64,000 bases of DNA from Azorinus chamasolen. Taxonomy: Eukaryota; Mollusca; Bivalvia; Cardiida; Solecurtidae. The notes below the pieces were generated by a model. The model was not told the origin of the DNA. It saw only the letters and a program-made list of their open reading frames with translations, and did not search any database. The stretch spans positions 24,169,869-24,233,868 of the forward strand of contig OY755242.1 in the NCBI GenBank assembly GCA_963576725.1, in the 5' to 3' direction. Shown here piece by piece: positions 53,395 to 63,632 of the stretch. Within the stretch, counting starts at the first letter, position 1, and every line of letters starts with the position of its first letter. Position numbers and translations under genes: made by a program.

Positions 53395-54180
53395 TGTGTA
53401 TAGGCTAATATACTATAAATCACAGGGCTTAGAGGATTCAAATGCAAGTTATGTTATTGAGAATGAGATTATCACTGGGCGACAGAGTGAGGTCACTACG
53501 TGATGGCAATGTGATGTTACCATTGGCGGCAGAGTGAGGTCACTACGTGAGGGCAAGGTGGTGTTACCATTGACGACAGAGTGAGGTCACTACGTAATGG
53601 TAATGTGATGTTACCATTGACGGCAGAGTGAGGTTACTACGTGATGGCAAGGTGATGTTACCATTGACGGCAGAGTGAGGTTACTACATGATGGTTTGAC
53701 GATAGAGTGAGGTTATGTTCAGTATACATATACAGTGAAGCTCACTTATAACGAACTTTGATATAACGAAATATTGCATATAACAAAACAAAATTTACCC
53801 CCCTCTATAATTAACATATAGTAAAATGGACATGATATAACGAAATTTGGATATAACGAAAGAAATCAGAGGGTCCCGAGGACACCGTTATAAATGATCT
53901 TCACTGTATAGGCTAATATTCTATTGAATACAGGGTTTGGATGATAAAATCAAGTTATGTATTCAAAGTGGGGTTACCATTTGCCGGCATGGTGAGGTTA
54001 TTACGTGAGAGCGGAGTAAAGTTACCACTTGTCGGCACAGTGAGGTTATTACAGTGAGGTTACAATTTGACGGCAGAGTCGGGTAACCACGTGACGGTTA
54101 AGTGAGCTTATTATGTGACGCCAGAGTGAGGTTACCACATGACGCCAATGTGAGATTACCACGTGTCGATTTGTTAAGAA
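53395..54180. repeat. Tandem array (GAGTGAGGTCACTACGTGA units, about 53 bp), two blocks
   Basis: Block 1, about 53475-53715, has 4-5 units. Block 2, about 53975-54175, is more decayed. Both blocks are introduced by the same leader (TATAGGCTAATAT.CTAT at about 53399 and 53907), so the whole segment was duplicated. A TA-flanked MITE sits between. Confidence 0.85.
53731..53908. mobile_element. TA-flanked MITE, CAGTGAAGCTCACTTATAAC ends
   Basis: Body 53733-53906: CAGTGAAG...CTTCACTG with inner GATATAACGAAA repeats. The ends resemble type A, but the type A core is absent. Confidence 0.8.
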
Positions 54181-54404
54181 CGCTGAAGTAAATATGTTTC
54201 AGTGTTGAACATTTTACATTAATACAACTGTTTTAACTGAGACAGAATGATATAGCCATATTTTATTACCAAACTATCCAATGATAAGATCAAATATATT
54301 GGCCTATATAAAACCATAAACACACCAGTCCATTTTCATTGTGCAAACAAGATGTCGCTATTCAACTCATATGCGCTCGTCGCTGAATGTATACATATAG
54401 GGGT

Positions 54405-54838
54405 ACAGTAAAACCCCACTATACTGGAATCTAGTGGAGAAGAATTTAGATACTTTTAGGGAGTTAGCAGCTTAATGCATGGAAAAAAGTCATGCAGAGA
54501 GCTCTTCTATGAGCTTTCTACATGACTTTCACCCGGCATTAACACATTACCCCCTAGTGATGCATTTTACGCCTCTATAAAATTCACATAGTGAAACCAT
54601 TGTGATAAATAGAGCATTTGCTCCTATAGGACCAAATGCTCTATTTATCACAATGGTTTCAAACTACAAACTTCCATGTTTTTCCTTTTCTCTAGTTAAT
54701 GCTCCTTTTCGGTAGATTAATTAAAAAAGGCTGGGTCTAAAAATAGCCTAGGAGATAATGAGTTAAGTAGCCACCTGTCTCCAAGACCGACATTGATACT
54801 AAATTTAACGTCCGGTTTAGAGGTGTTTTACGGTAATA
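54405..54838. mobile_element. Type A MITE interrupted by a type C element
   Basis: The left end TACAGTAAAACCCCACTA and core GCAGCTTAATGCATGG...TTTCACCCGGCATTAA are cut by the type C insertion. The host resumes with GTAGCCACCTGTCTCC and ends CGGTTTAGAGGTGTTTTACG. Confidence 0.85.
54539..54766. mobile_element. Type C MITE inserted in type A, TTAA target duplication
   Basis: TTAA|CACATTACCCCCTAG...GGAGATAATGAG|TTAA, in the opposite orientation to the copies at 8.7 and 55.5 kb. The hairpin centre is TTTGCTCCTATAGGACCAAA. Confidence 0.9.
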
Positions 54839-55429
54839 GGCTACTTCCGTGATTGCCACTCCCGATAACCCTAGGGCTTGAATGCGGGAAACACGCCAGT
54901 AAGCAATGTTTGTAAAACATTGTAGGCTTCTAGAGGAACCCTCTGGTCTGTGTCTGCATTGTTTGTCATTCAAAATCAGCGATTTTATTCCTATTGTTTT
55001 GAATGGGTTACAGCATTAATCAAAAATGGACCATTCTACTTTAAATAGTCAGCATTGCACATGGTTATGGTAAGATAAGCTGGGATTGTTTGGTATTATT
55101 TTAGAGCCAGTGTGAAGTGTCAGTAGAGGGAACCCTAAGTTGAATGTAAGTGATTCTTATCTGACCAGTTGAACTGGCCGTGAGTCGTAACAAACGAAAA
55201 TGAAAGTAGAATAAATTGTTTGTTGACCTAACTAGATATACGCATGCGCCCACCAATCAAGACAGCATTTCGTTAGCGTATCATATCATATAATCTATAG
55301 ACATAAGGTACATTGGGTAGTAACAAAGTGTCTAGATACAGAGGGGGTTAGAAACCAAGTTTGAGAGAGAAAACGCAAGTACAGAGAGAAAGCCTCTAAA
55401 TCAAACGTTAACATAATTATCAGTAGCGG
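54839..55429. other. Unassigned stretch
   Basis: No gene or repeat was recognised. Confidence 0.4.
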
Positions 55430-55765
55430 TCTTTCAGACAGGTAGCAGCTTAACCCATTCCTCCATAGGCCATTTTAGACCCAACCTCTTTGAATCAATC
55501 TACCGAAAAGAAGCATTTGCTAGAGAAAAGGAAAATGATATAATTGTGTATTATAGAAACCATTGTGATAAATAGAGCATTTGCTCCTATGGAGCAAATG
55601 CTCTATTTATCACAATGGTTTCACAAAGTGACTATAACTGAGGCGTCAAAAGGCGTCAATATGAGGGAATGGGTTAATGCAGGTTAAAAATCATACAGGA
55701 GCTTTCTATATGACTTTCACCCTGCATTAAGCTATCATTTGTCTACAACGACCTGAATTTTTCTT
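55430..55765. mobile_element. Type A MITE interrupted by a type C element
   Basis: CAGACAGGTAGCAGC | type C | TGCAGGTTAAAAATCATACAG and the right core arm CACCCTGCATTAAGC. The outer ends are decayed. Confidence 0.75.
55450..55677. mobile_element. Type C MITE inserted in type A, TTAA target duplication
   Basis: Body 55454-55673 (220 bp): TTAA|CCCATTCCTCCATAGG...ATATGAGGGAATGGG|TTAA. The hairpin centre TTTGCTCCTATGGAGCAAA and its arms are near perfect. Confidence 0.93.
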
Positions 55766-55977
55766 CATTAAAGTTTGTGGGAAGAGGGTTTAAACGGTTT
55801 AGCTGTTCTAGAAATATATAGTATAAGATATGCTCGACTTTGAAGCCTACGACACGCAGAATCAATTTGATGTTTATTGTCACTGGTGATGATAATACAG
55901 TTAGCTGTGTTGAATAAATACATATCAAACCCTACAGCCACTACTAAAGAGAAGTATAATTGCGGATATTTAGTGCA
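55766..55977. other. Unassigned stretch
   Basis: Nothing recognisable was seen. Confidence 0.4.
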
Positions 55978-56106
55978 TGTGGTAGCTTAATTCAGGACAA
56001 TTGGTAAAAGTAATGCAGAAAGCTCCCTTATAAGACAGCAATCTACATTTAAAGACACACTCTTATATTTATTAAGTATTAATCTATACACAGGTTCTAC
56101 TGCGTT
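55978..56106. mobile_element. Type A MITE, decayed
   Basis: TGTGGTAGCTTAATTCAGG, GCAGAAAGCTCCCTTAT and the right end CACAGGTTCTACTGC. Confidence 0.55.
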
Positions 56107-56290
56107 ACTTGGGAGTGATGCCGTGTGATATTTCAGACACATCCATGTACACTGTGTACAGGATGTACATAAAATGTTGCTATCTGTAGTGTACTATAAT
56201 AGACATTATACTAATGACATCAGGTTTTCAGATAGTTTTCGAGCAGTGGCCAAAGCATGTATGGCCATACGTATGCCAAAGTGGCCGTAC

Positions 56291-56590
56291 TTAACCCCTT
56301 ACCTTATAAACATTCATGTAATAAATAATGACATCATGAATATTAATTAGCTGAATTTTATAATGGCATATGAACACAGGAATATTTTGCCATGACAAGG
56401 AAGGTGTTCAATTGCATCTATATTATTCCATAAGCAAACAGAGCAGATCCTGAGTATAGAGCTCCTGTAAGAGCAGTCTGATCAAATACTACTTGGTTTG
56501 CAATTTAAAAATCATTATGCTGTTGTACTTCAGATCATAAACATGAAGGAGTTCTCTGACCAGGGTCTGCATTGTTTGCTTCGCACATTA
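56291..56590. mobile_element. Type B MITE, decayed right side
   Basis: TTAA|CCCCTTACCTTATAAAC, then AGCAAACAGAGCAGATCC and GAGCTCCTGTAAGAGCAGTC. A second fragment, CAGGGTCTGCATTGTTTGC, lies at about 56560. Confidence 0.65.
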
Positions 56591-57054
56591 ATTTCTAATG
56601 GTAACATCGGCATAAACAAAAAGAAACAATCGTGCAAAAACACCGCTTCCTGTGAATCTTAGAAACTGAGGCTATATGGTTCAGATGATGTGCCTACTTA
56701 TTCACCTGTTTGTTTTGCATATTCTAGGATAATTAAACTATTTGGTGGTATATGTCTGTCACCATTTAACCAAATTTACTAACCTATCATCGAAAAGCGT
56801 TTAATACACAATAGTAATGCCAATTAAATCTTACAAATATCTAGCACACGTTCATGGATACTGATTTACGATAAGTTAATATACTAAACCTATCTCAAGC
56901 GACCACATTATGAATAAATAAAAATGTCTTCAACCCTATTCATGTAAGACATATTGATATCATGATTATTAAATGGGTTATTTTTTACAATGTAACATTT
57001 TCAAAGGATTTCTTTGCTTTGACAAAACCTATGGAATCAGATCTATATCATGTC

Positions 57055-57130
57055 ACAAGCAAACGGGACAGACCCGGACCACATGGCTTCTACGGGAGCC
57101 ATCTGAGTTGGGTCTACTCTACTTGGTAAA
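57055..57130. mobile_element. Type B core, decayed
   Basis: AAGCAAACGGGACAGACCC to GGGTCTACTCTACTTGG, centre GGCTTCTACGGGAGCC. Confidence 0.6.
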
Positions 57131-57285
57131 ATCTCTGTGGAGAGGAACTAGTGAACGGTACCCCATGGCAGAAGCGCAGGAGGTGTCTATCTGCTAGGTG
57201 AACCGGGACATGAAAATTTGCGTCCTAGACTTCCATGGAAGCGCCCCATTGGTCTGGTTTGATAGCCAGCCGAATGGAAGCGATG

Positions 57286-57322
57286 CCCCCCCCCCCCCCC
57301 CCCCCCCCCCCACACACACACT
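57286..57322. repeat. C run followed by CA repeat
   Basis: About 25 consecutive C, then (CA)n. Long C or G runs also occur at 11.34, 11.6, 28.2, 28.6, 38.4 and 42.15 kb, and length errors are likely at these places. Confidence 0.9.
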
Positions 57323-57412
57323 TTGAAAGGTTCGACCTTTACGTACATGTTTAGAGTAGAAAGGTCGGTGATCGGTCGAAAGGCACCGTTTTTCTTTGGA
57401 ACATGAAAGAGA

Positions 57413-57633
57413 TGTGTAAATGCTTGAATTGCTCTGATCTAATAGTTCGACCACTAAGGGCCCTTTTCAAAGAGTAGCATGTCAAAATACACGTCACACT
57501 TTTGTTAGATGCATTCAGCCATAAAATCAAAGAGAATAATAACAAAACTTTGACGTATATTTTGACATGATAATCTTTGAAAAAGGCCCTTAGTGGTCGA
57601 AATATTGGATCAGAGAAATTCAAGTATTTATGT
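57413..57633. mobile_element. Palindromic element with about 100-bp arms
   Basis: TTCGACCACTAAGGGCCC near 57446 and GGCCCTTAGTGGTCGAA near 57586 are the middle of longer arms: TGAATTGCTCTGATC outside, CATGTCAAAATA inside. No clear target duplication. Confidence 0.75.
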
Positions 57634-57734
57634 ATTATATTAATTCCCTATTTTGGAATATTTTCCTCATTATGAAAGAGACGGCTGTAAAAGTCCGCCT
57701 AATTCTTGTTCAGTACCCTTTCTACATAATATTA

Positions 57735-57822
57735 CTTAGTGTTTATTAAGAGAGAATTTAACGATTATGAAGCCAGAACGGCTTCTTAATAGTTAAATTC
57801 TCTCTTAATAAACAGTAACTAA
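57735..57822. repeat. Hairpin, 20-bp perfect outer stem
   Basis: GTTTATTAAGAGAGAATTTA at 57741-57760 is exactly inverse to 57794-57813. AGAAGCCGT-like bases close a second stem (GAAGCC...GGCTTC). Confidence 0.85.
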
Positions 57823-57910
57823 CTTAGATTTTGACACGCCCTATTATTTCGCCACACAGCCATATTTAAAAGCCCGCACAAACACGCGTAGTATGACTTC
57901 CAAATATAGG

Positions 57911-58245
57911 TACAGTGCTCCCTCCCTACAACGGCCCTCTCAATAACGATTCCCTCCTTACAATCAACGCTTGTCACTGTTTCCGAAACAACAAGGCTCC
58001 AGAAACAACCTTTTTCCGTCGTATTTTCTTTATGCCTCCATCAAACCCTATGCTGTGACCACTCAGTGGTCACAACATAGGGTTTGATTGAGGCATAACG
58101 GTTTTAGTTCTCGAAATACACCTTATCTGGGGATCTTCAAACAAGCTAATTATATTTGATTTTCCCTCCCTATAACAACTCCCTCTGAACAACACATACA
58201 ATATTCGTATCCCAAAGGGTGTCGTTGTAGAGATGGAGCACTGTA
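57911..58245. mobile_element. Type K element, complete, TA target duplication
   Basis: Body 57913-58243 (331 bp): CAGTGCTCCCTCCCTACAAC...GTTGTAGAGATGGAGCACTG. The internal hairpin AAACCCTATGCTGTGACCAC with its inverse is at about 58033-58086. The truncated relative is at 35.5 kb. Confidence 0.88.
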
Positions 58246-58859
58246 GTGATTCCTCCATTTCATTTTGTTGTTGTGTAGTGAAACAGTAAGTCACGTTAAT
58301 TTTGAAATGAATAGTTTCGAGTAAGATTTTTCGTGTAAATCTATTTTGAAGATATTTTTTCAGAAGGAGACTCCGCCGTCAGTTATTTAATATCATCACT
58401 CAGTGGCTGATAGACTCTAATAAAACGCCGTGTAATCCTAAAGGTCAATGCTGAACGCTTCTAAAAACCGATGTAAGGTAATGCCAACAAAGCTAGAAAC
58501 AATGAAGGAAATATAATGGGTAACAGTTCTTCAAGCTGTGTCTCATATTGTGTATTATGTGCGCATGCTTTTGGTTAAATGTGTTCAAGACTATTCGTCT
58601 TGTTTCTTATTCATTATACAAACGAAAACGGATCTCGTCGCACTCCACGTGAAAGTGTAGCAAATGTTGCCACATAAAGCTAACACGAGACTTGGCGGGT
58701 CTTGAAACAAACTCCTCGCATGCGCAGTGCCTTGTAAATACTAGTCTCGGCAAATCTCGAACCCTTAGTGAGTTAAGAATGAAAGTCTCGCCAAATCTCG
58801 AACTCTTAAATCGGTATATTTTGAATATCCGGCTTGATGATTGGTCGAAAATCTTAGCC
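58246..58859. other. Unassigned stretch
   Basis: The phrase GTCTCG(C/G)CAAATCTCGAAC(C/T)CTTA is repeated at about 58742 and 58787. Nothing else was recognised. Confidence 0.4.
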
Positions 58860-60250
58860 AAACTCTAACGCCCCCTTTGCGAGAAACGACTCCGAGGACT
58901 CCGCAACCTGTATGTTCGCGTGATCTGACTACAAATGAATACGGTCTCTGGAAGGAGGAGGCTGCCGAACCAAAGGGATATGATAGCCTGCTTCTACAAA
59001 ATAGAGGGTACAATGACCCTGGCTTGCAGAAAGGGCGAGCACCTAGAGCTGATGCCTCGAAGGGCCAAAGCCCGTCGTTTGGGGGACAGAGCCCTGGGCT
59101 GCCTGTCCCGAGGTAGGTGGGACATATACTGTGGGGATCTTCCAAGGAGAAGGGAAAGATACCGGAGAACTCCTTAGGGAAGTCTTGTCTGCCTGTTCGT
59201 TCTCCTTAATTTTGCCTCATAAAAGAAGCTCGGAAGACAAAGAGACCCGTCTGAAATTCATCCTTGGAGGTGTCTGGCAGGGCAGATGCATAATGGATAA
59301 AAATAATCGACGACAGCGAAACATATGTGCTGTCGAAGCTAGCCCTTGCCATAGGGCGAGCTGAGCCGAACGATCAAGCTGGTAGGAAAGGCGCTTGGTA
59401 ACTTCAGAGGAAGGCGACTATGAAGATAGCTCTACTGATAGAGCAACAGCTTGGAAGTCTATGTTAGAAGCAACTCCCATTTGCTGTATATGGCACAGCC
59501 CCTACCGCTCGAGTAGAGACAACGAGGCTCTGAGGCTGTCGGCATCTAGCAATTATAGCATCCAACTTAGAGACCCCGGATCACTCATAAAATACACACA
59601 ACCCTCTCTGAATTGTCAGTGAAATACTATAAATTGACATTCCTTGTTGCAAATTGAAGTTGTCATACATTTTCGCGTCTTTCTTGTCATCGACATTACC
59701 TAGCCATCAGAAAGCCATCAGATCTTTATTTAATCGCCCGAATCGTCATAGGAGCGTTACTTGATGGTGAAGATTGCAATTGGAGTGCTATCACATCGAC
59801 TTAGATAGAGTCCGTCTCCAAGAAAGCCTGATAGCTATCCTCGGATTGATCAGCGATTTGGAGCACCACTCCGCGTTGCTCTGATGGCGCGCCATTGAGA
59901 CACGTTCGTGATCGAATGGCGATCTGATGGTACTCTGATGGCGCTACTCGCGGCCTATATAAAAGCGTCAAGACTCATGGCTATCATCATTTCGCAGTTG
60001 GAGACCAACAAGACTTTCCGTGAAGATTGCCTTTCTCTGCATTTTAAAATTATAGTACCTTCATCCAACAGTTCCAAGTTGCATAATGCCACCGAAAGAC
60101 GTGTACAGTCCAGCAGTCAGGAGAGTCAATCTCAACCAACAAGACAAGCAAGCGTTATAGAGTCAACCTTAAAGCAAGGCCGGAGAAGGGGCTGACAGAA
60201 TTTCTTAAAGAGAATCCGGTACTGTATGACAAGAGTGAGGAAGGGTGAAA
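58860..60250 (+). other. GC-richer segment of unknown nature with weak MADF-like reading
   Basis: Base composition changes to clearly higher GC for about 1.4 kb, with no palindromic MITEs. Downstream of a TATA-like box, one frame at about 60150-60248 reads RYRVNLKARPEKGLTEFLKE then NPVLYDKSEEG, and stops. This resembles the start of a MADF/Myb-like domain, but I see no continuation. Another frame starts ATGCCACCGAAAGAC at about 60086 and is open for 24 codons. It could be a decayed retroelement or a degenerate gene; I cannot assign it. Confidence 0.3.
59956..59964 (+). promoter_or_regulatory. Possible TATA box TATATAAAA
   Basis: It sits in GC-rich DNA (CGGCC before, GCGTC after), below a cluster of CTGATGGCG-type repeats at about 59880-59945. 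No confirmed gene follows within the expected distance. Confidence 0.35.
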
Positions 60251-60733
60251 GGACACAGGCCGAACTCCGATATCTATCCGATTTCGACACATAACTGGGT
60301 GATGTTAGGAGACCATAATGTCAGATGTTGATATGCGCTTTTAAAAAGTGACAATAGTATGGTACCAGATTCTAACACGTGATTAAATGACAGTACTATG
60401 TCACTTGATCACGAGATCATGTTGGTCGTAGAATATCTCCTTTGTCGCTCCAAATTGTTTGCCTACTGCAGCAAGCCATACGAGTTACTTTCCGGCGAAC
60501 TCGGCCAGAGTTAGAAATACTCCTTTACCCCCCTACACAGTATAACCTGTCCCGACCCAAGTATATACAATATATACATGCTCATACGTATAAGCCCATA
60601 TCTAAAGCCGTCTCAGACACCTATATATATTAACTAGCTTATCTGTTCCACAAATTCTGATAACTTCCTGATAGTGTCATTCATCTGATAAAGACAGAAT
60701 ACACTGCATATAATTTCAAACCTGCAAGTCAGC

Positions 60734-61070
60734 ATGGAGAGATGTTTATTTATATCGAGTTTTGTTTTGTTTGTTTCAACGTCTACATCTTTAGAAATCA
60801 ACGAAACAAAGCTGTTTGATAAGGTGGCTCAACTGGAGGAGAATATTGGAGTACATGTCAGCGCAGAGAATGTCAGTCTGACAGATTATGACGATTATGA
60901 GACCCAAGTTGTGTACCTACGGAAGATCCTTGCTGAGCAAATTAGTCAGACAAAGGTGTTAGCAAAACATATTGAACGACATGACGAGGTAATTAGCGAC
61001 CTTGTTAGAAATTGTCAGTTGAAGGAGTCAGTAAATTGTGCGTCGGCAGAGGGAAATAAGAACAGCCACA
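60734..61070 (+). CDS. C1q gene exon 1: signal peptide and stalk
   Basis: 112 codons plus one base. Reading through the donor would add SEY and a stop at 61079, which supports splicing at GTGAGT. Asn-Xaa-Ser/Thr sites include NETK and NVSL. Confidence 0.88.
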
Positions 61071-63230
61071 GTGAGTATTAAATAAGGACAGTCACAGTGA
61101 GTATTAATTGGTTTAAATAACCACGGGGGAATAATAAAAAATGTAGGTGTCAAATACTAATACTAAATAAAGTATAATGGGTGGGGGCGGGGGCACGCAA
61201 CATTCTGTAGGTGGCTACTAGGCATACTAGGCATCCGTAGTGTGAGTCATATTATATGTTAAACATAGGAGGTCAATTCAATGACTATATTGGAACCTCA
61301 CAGTAAGCGCATATGTAAGGGAGCAACGAGTTTGTTTTCTGTCATTACGTAGACGCATTATGCGTACTGAGCAAAAAAGAAACGACCCACTTTATAGTTT
61401 TAAATAACTCCATAAATATCATTATCTCACCAATATATAGTAAATAATGTACCTGTATTCGTTGGAATACCTGTTGATCTGGGTTTAATCAATAGTAAGC
61501 TATGCATTTAATATATATAATAGGCTAAAATTCCGGTTAAGTTGTTTTGTACGTGCGCGCCGTGCAGCGATAGTCGATATCAGGTGGTAGTATATGACTG
61601 CACTTATTGACCAGATATATTAAACAATACAAAACATCACACAAAGTAATTCAATTTGCACGACCAAAGAAATCAGGCGATCGGGATGCTAAATGCAGGC
61701 TCCACAGTGGTCACTGTTTTTCGGCTGTTCGGTTTGCATCAGGAATACAATTGAGCATTTTAGAAGACGTTTCCAGGCTGGAGGAAATGTTTGCGACCGT
61801 CCCGAAGCGGTAGACCATAGGTGACTACTCCAGCCGATGATCTGTACATCACAGTGCGACACTTACGGAACAGGTGAGTGCCAGCATCAGCAACAGCATG
61901 GAAATAGCGCTGAACACGTGCGGAATCGGTTGCGGCAAAATGTTGACAAATGAAAGTAGCCTCTTATATACAGCAGACGACTACCTCGAGTGGTATGTCG
62001 ACGTTCTCAGTACGTACGCGGTGCTCTGCGATTGGTTACGTTTCGACATAACCATCGAGTTTTAAGTAGCGTTGTAATGACGTAAATGGGATGGGTTCTA
62101 TGAATCAGGGTCGCATGATGAAATGACGTACGTGGTGATCTGTGATTGGTCCTTACGTCTATGTTTTAAGTAGGGGTAGGTTTTATGTTGTCATGGAAAA
62201 GTTTCCGTGACTCACTACCGCGTGATCGTATGACTCACTTTGGCGTGATCGTATGACGGGCGTTTACATGACCCTTAGTATGACTCAACGGTGAACGTCA
62301 CAAGGGGGCGGGGCTTGTCACCTGTCAATCAAAGGCTCCAAACCGGTCCATATGTAGTGCTTTCAAAAAAAGGCATGTCACAGTGGCATCAAAGTTTCGC
62401 AGAATGTCAAGAATACCTCATTTAGAAAAACTAGTTCACATTTTTATATATATATTATATAAATAGAAATGTAGAGCGGTGTCTTTATGTTTCTGGCTCA
62501 GTACAACATGCGGCGTAGTATGTGCTCTTGTGAACTCTTTCTCTCCCTTTACAGTCACAACTCATGTTGGCATGGATACATTTCTATATTCCACACGAAA
62601 TAAAAATAACATGTAAAACCGCAAAACATTCGTATAAAATACCTCTCTGGCCCACGTGTTCTATTCTTCAGTGTTATGTAATAAAAATAACATGTAAAAC
62701 CGCAAAACATTCATATAAAATAACTCTCTGGGTCAATTTGTTCTATTCTGCAGTGTTATGAAGTATCAAATATTCGTTCAATCAAACGGCGAACCTTTCA
62801 AATCGATTTTGGATATTTAGTTTATGCAATGAATGTTAAATATATGTATATGTACAGGCATACATGCATACACATGTAATTTAAGTGTATTAAATATTTT
62901 GCAGTGGAAAAGCGCCAGCTACAGCCAGAAGTAGTCGCCTTCACTGCTTACCTAAATGTCAGTGCCGATCATCTCAGCATAAATCAGGTGATTCCGTACA
63001 ATGCCATTATTACAAACATTGGCAACGGCTTCAACGCCCACACAAACATATTCACGTGTCCCGTGTCTGGCCTCTACTTGTTCACGTTCACGGTATCAGA
63101 GTATTCACCAACTAGCGGCAAGGAAATCGTAGCCAAACTTGTCGTAGACGGAAAGAATACAGTTGATGGGATAGCTAACACTGTAACAGCCTATCATGAC
63201 CAACAGGGAGGCAACACGGCAGTTTTGCAG
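60734..63230 (+). CDS. Secreted C1q-domain protein, exons 1-2 (partial, continues past window)
   Basis: Exon 1 (60734-61070) starts at ATG in the context GTCAGC|ATGG and encodes a signal peptide (about residues 1-19, MERCLFISSFVLFVSTSTS). A helical, probably coiled-coil stalk follows (heptad-like VAQLEENI..., VVYLRKILAEQISQ) with two Cys near residues 94 and 102. The donor is CACA|GTGAGT in phase 1. Exon 2 (62905-63230, acceptor TATTTTGCAG) restores the frame. From about residue 120 it gives a C1q domain: VAFTAYLNVS, PYNAIITNIGNGFN, FTCPVSGLYLFTFTV, and later GGNTAVLQ, where donor CAG|GTATAT cuts it in phase 0. About 30-35 C-terminal residues, the last beta strands, must lie on an exon beyond 64000. 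Molluscan C1q proteins are typically secreted lectin-like recognition proteins of haemolymph; that role is inferred from the family. Confidence 0.88.
61366..61965 (+). pseudogene. Tc1-like transposase relic in the C1q intron
   Basis: CTGAGCAAAAAAGAAACGACC at 61367-61387 resembles a Tc1-type terminal repeat. At about 61680-61960, pieces in shifting frames match the N-terminal helix-turn-helix half: GMLNAGSTVVTVFRLFGLHQ, SRSGRP, VTTPADDLYITVRHLRNR and then NTCGIGCG. Stops and frameshifts occur throughout, and the catalytic half and the other end were not seen. Confidence 0.65.
62597..62762. repeat. Tandem duplication of about 81 bp
   Basis: AATAAAAATAACATGTAAAA begins both copies (about 62599 and 62680), and GTTCTATTCT.CAGTGTTATG ends both. 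Confidence 0.88.
62905..63230 (+). CDS. C1q gene exon 2: most of the C1q domain
   Basis: 326 nt. With the one base from exon 1 it gives 109 codons. The aromatic C1q pattern (F-x-A-Y, Y-x-F-T-F) and CPVSGLY are visible. The in-frame stop 4 codons past the donor is intronic. Confidence 0.88.
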
Positions 63231-63392
63231 GTATATCTATATTAAAAAAATGCATTGGCTTGTTTTACTTCTTTAACCAATTTGTAAAAATTGAGAAAGG
63301 GAAACCTCGATGTAAACCAAATACTTATAATCTAAATTTAAACATTGGTACATCACCATAATTGTTTAGTCATCCAACAAACGTCATGGCTG

Positions 63393-63632
63393 TCGAACAC
63401 ACTCAGGTGATATCGTCCCTCACAGACTATCTTAGGTCCAACCTCTCTGAATAAATCTACCGAAAATGGGCATTTACTAGAGAACAGGAAACTTTTAGAA
63501 TTGTATATCTTTGAAACCACTGTGATAAATATAGAGCATTTGCTCTTATCGATCAAATGCTCTGTTTATCACAATGGTTTCAAAAATGACTTAAAGGGGC
63601 GTCAAAGTCGTCAGTGGGAGAAAATGGGTTAA
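63393..63632. mobile_element. Type C MITE, left end eroded
   Basis: AGGTCCAACCTCTCTGAATA, then the hairpin TAGAGCATTTGCTCTTATCG with ATCAAATGCTCTGTTTATC, and the end GGGAGAAAATGGG|TTAA. It lies in the second C1q intron. Confidence 0.8.

Noticed and set aside
58765..59145. 126-codon minus-strand frame and overlapping plus-strand frames in the GC-rich segment
   Set aside because: Three frames overlap, no domain is visible, and open frames are expected by chance in GC-richer DNA.
59410..59470. tRNA-like D arm TAGCTCTACTGATAGAGCA
   Set aside because: No T arm or box B follows at the right distance.
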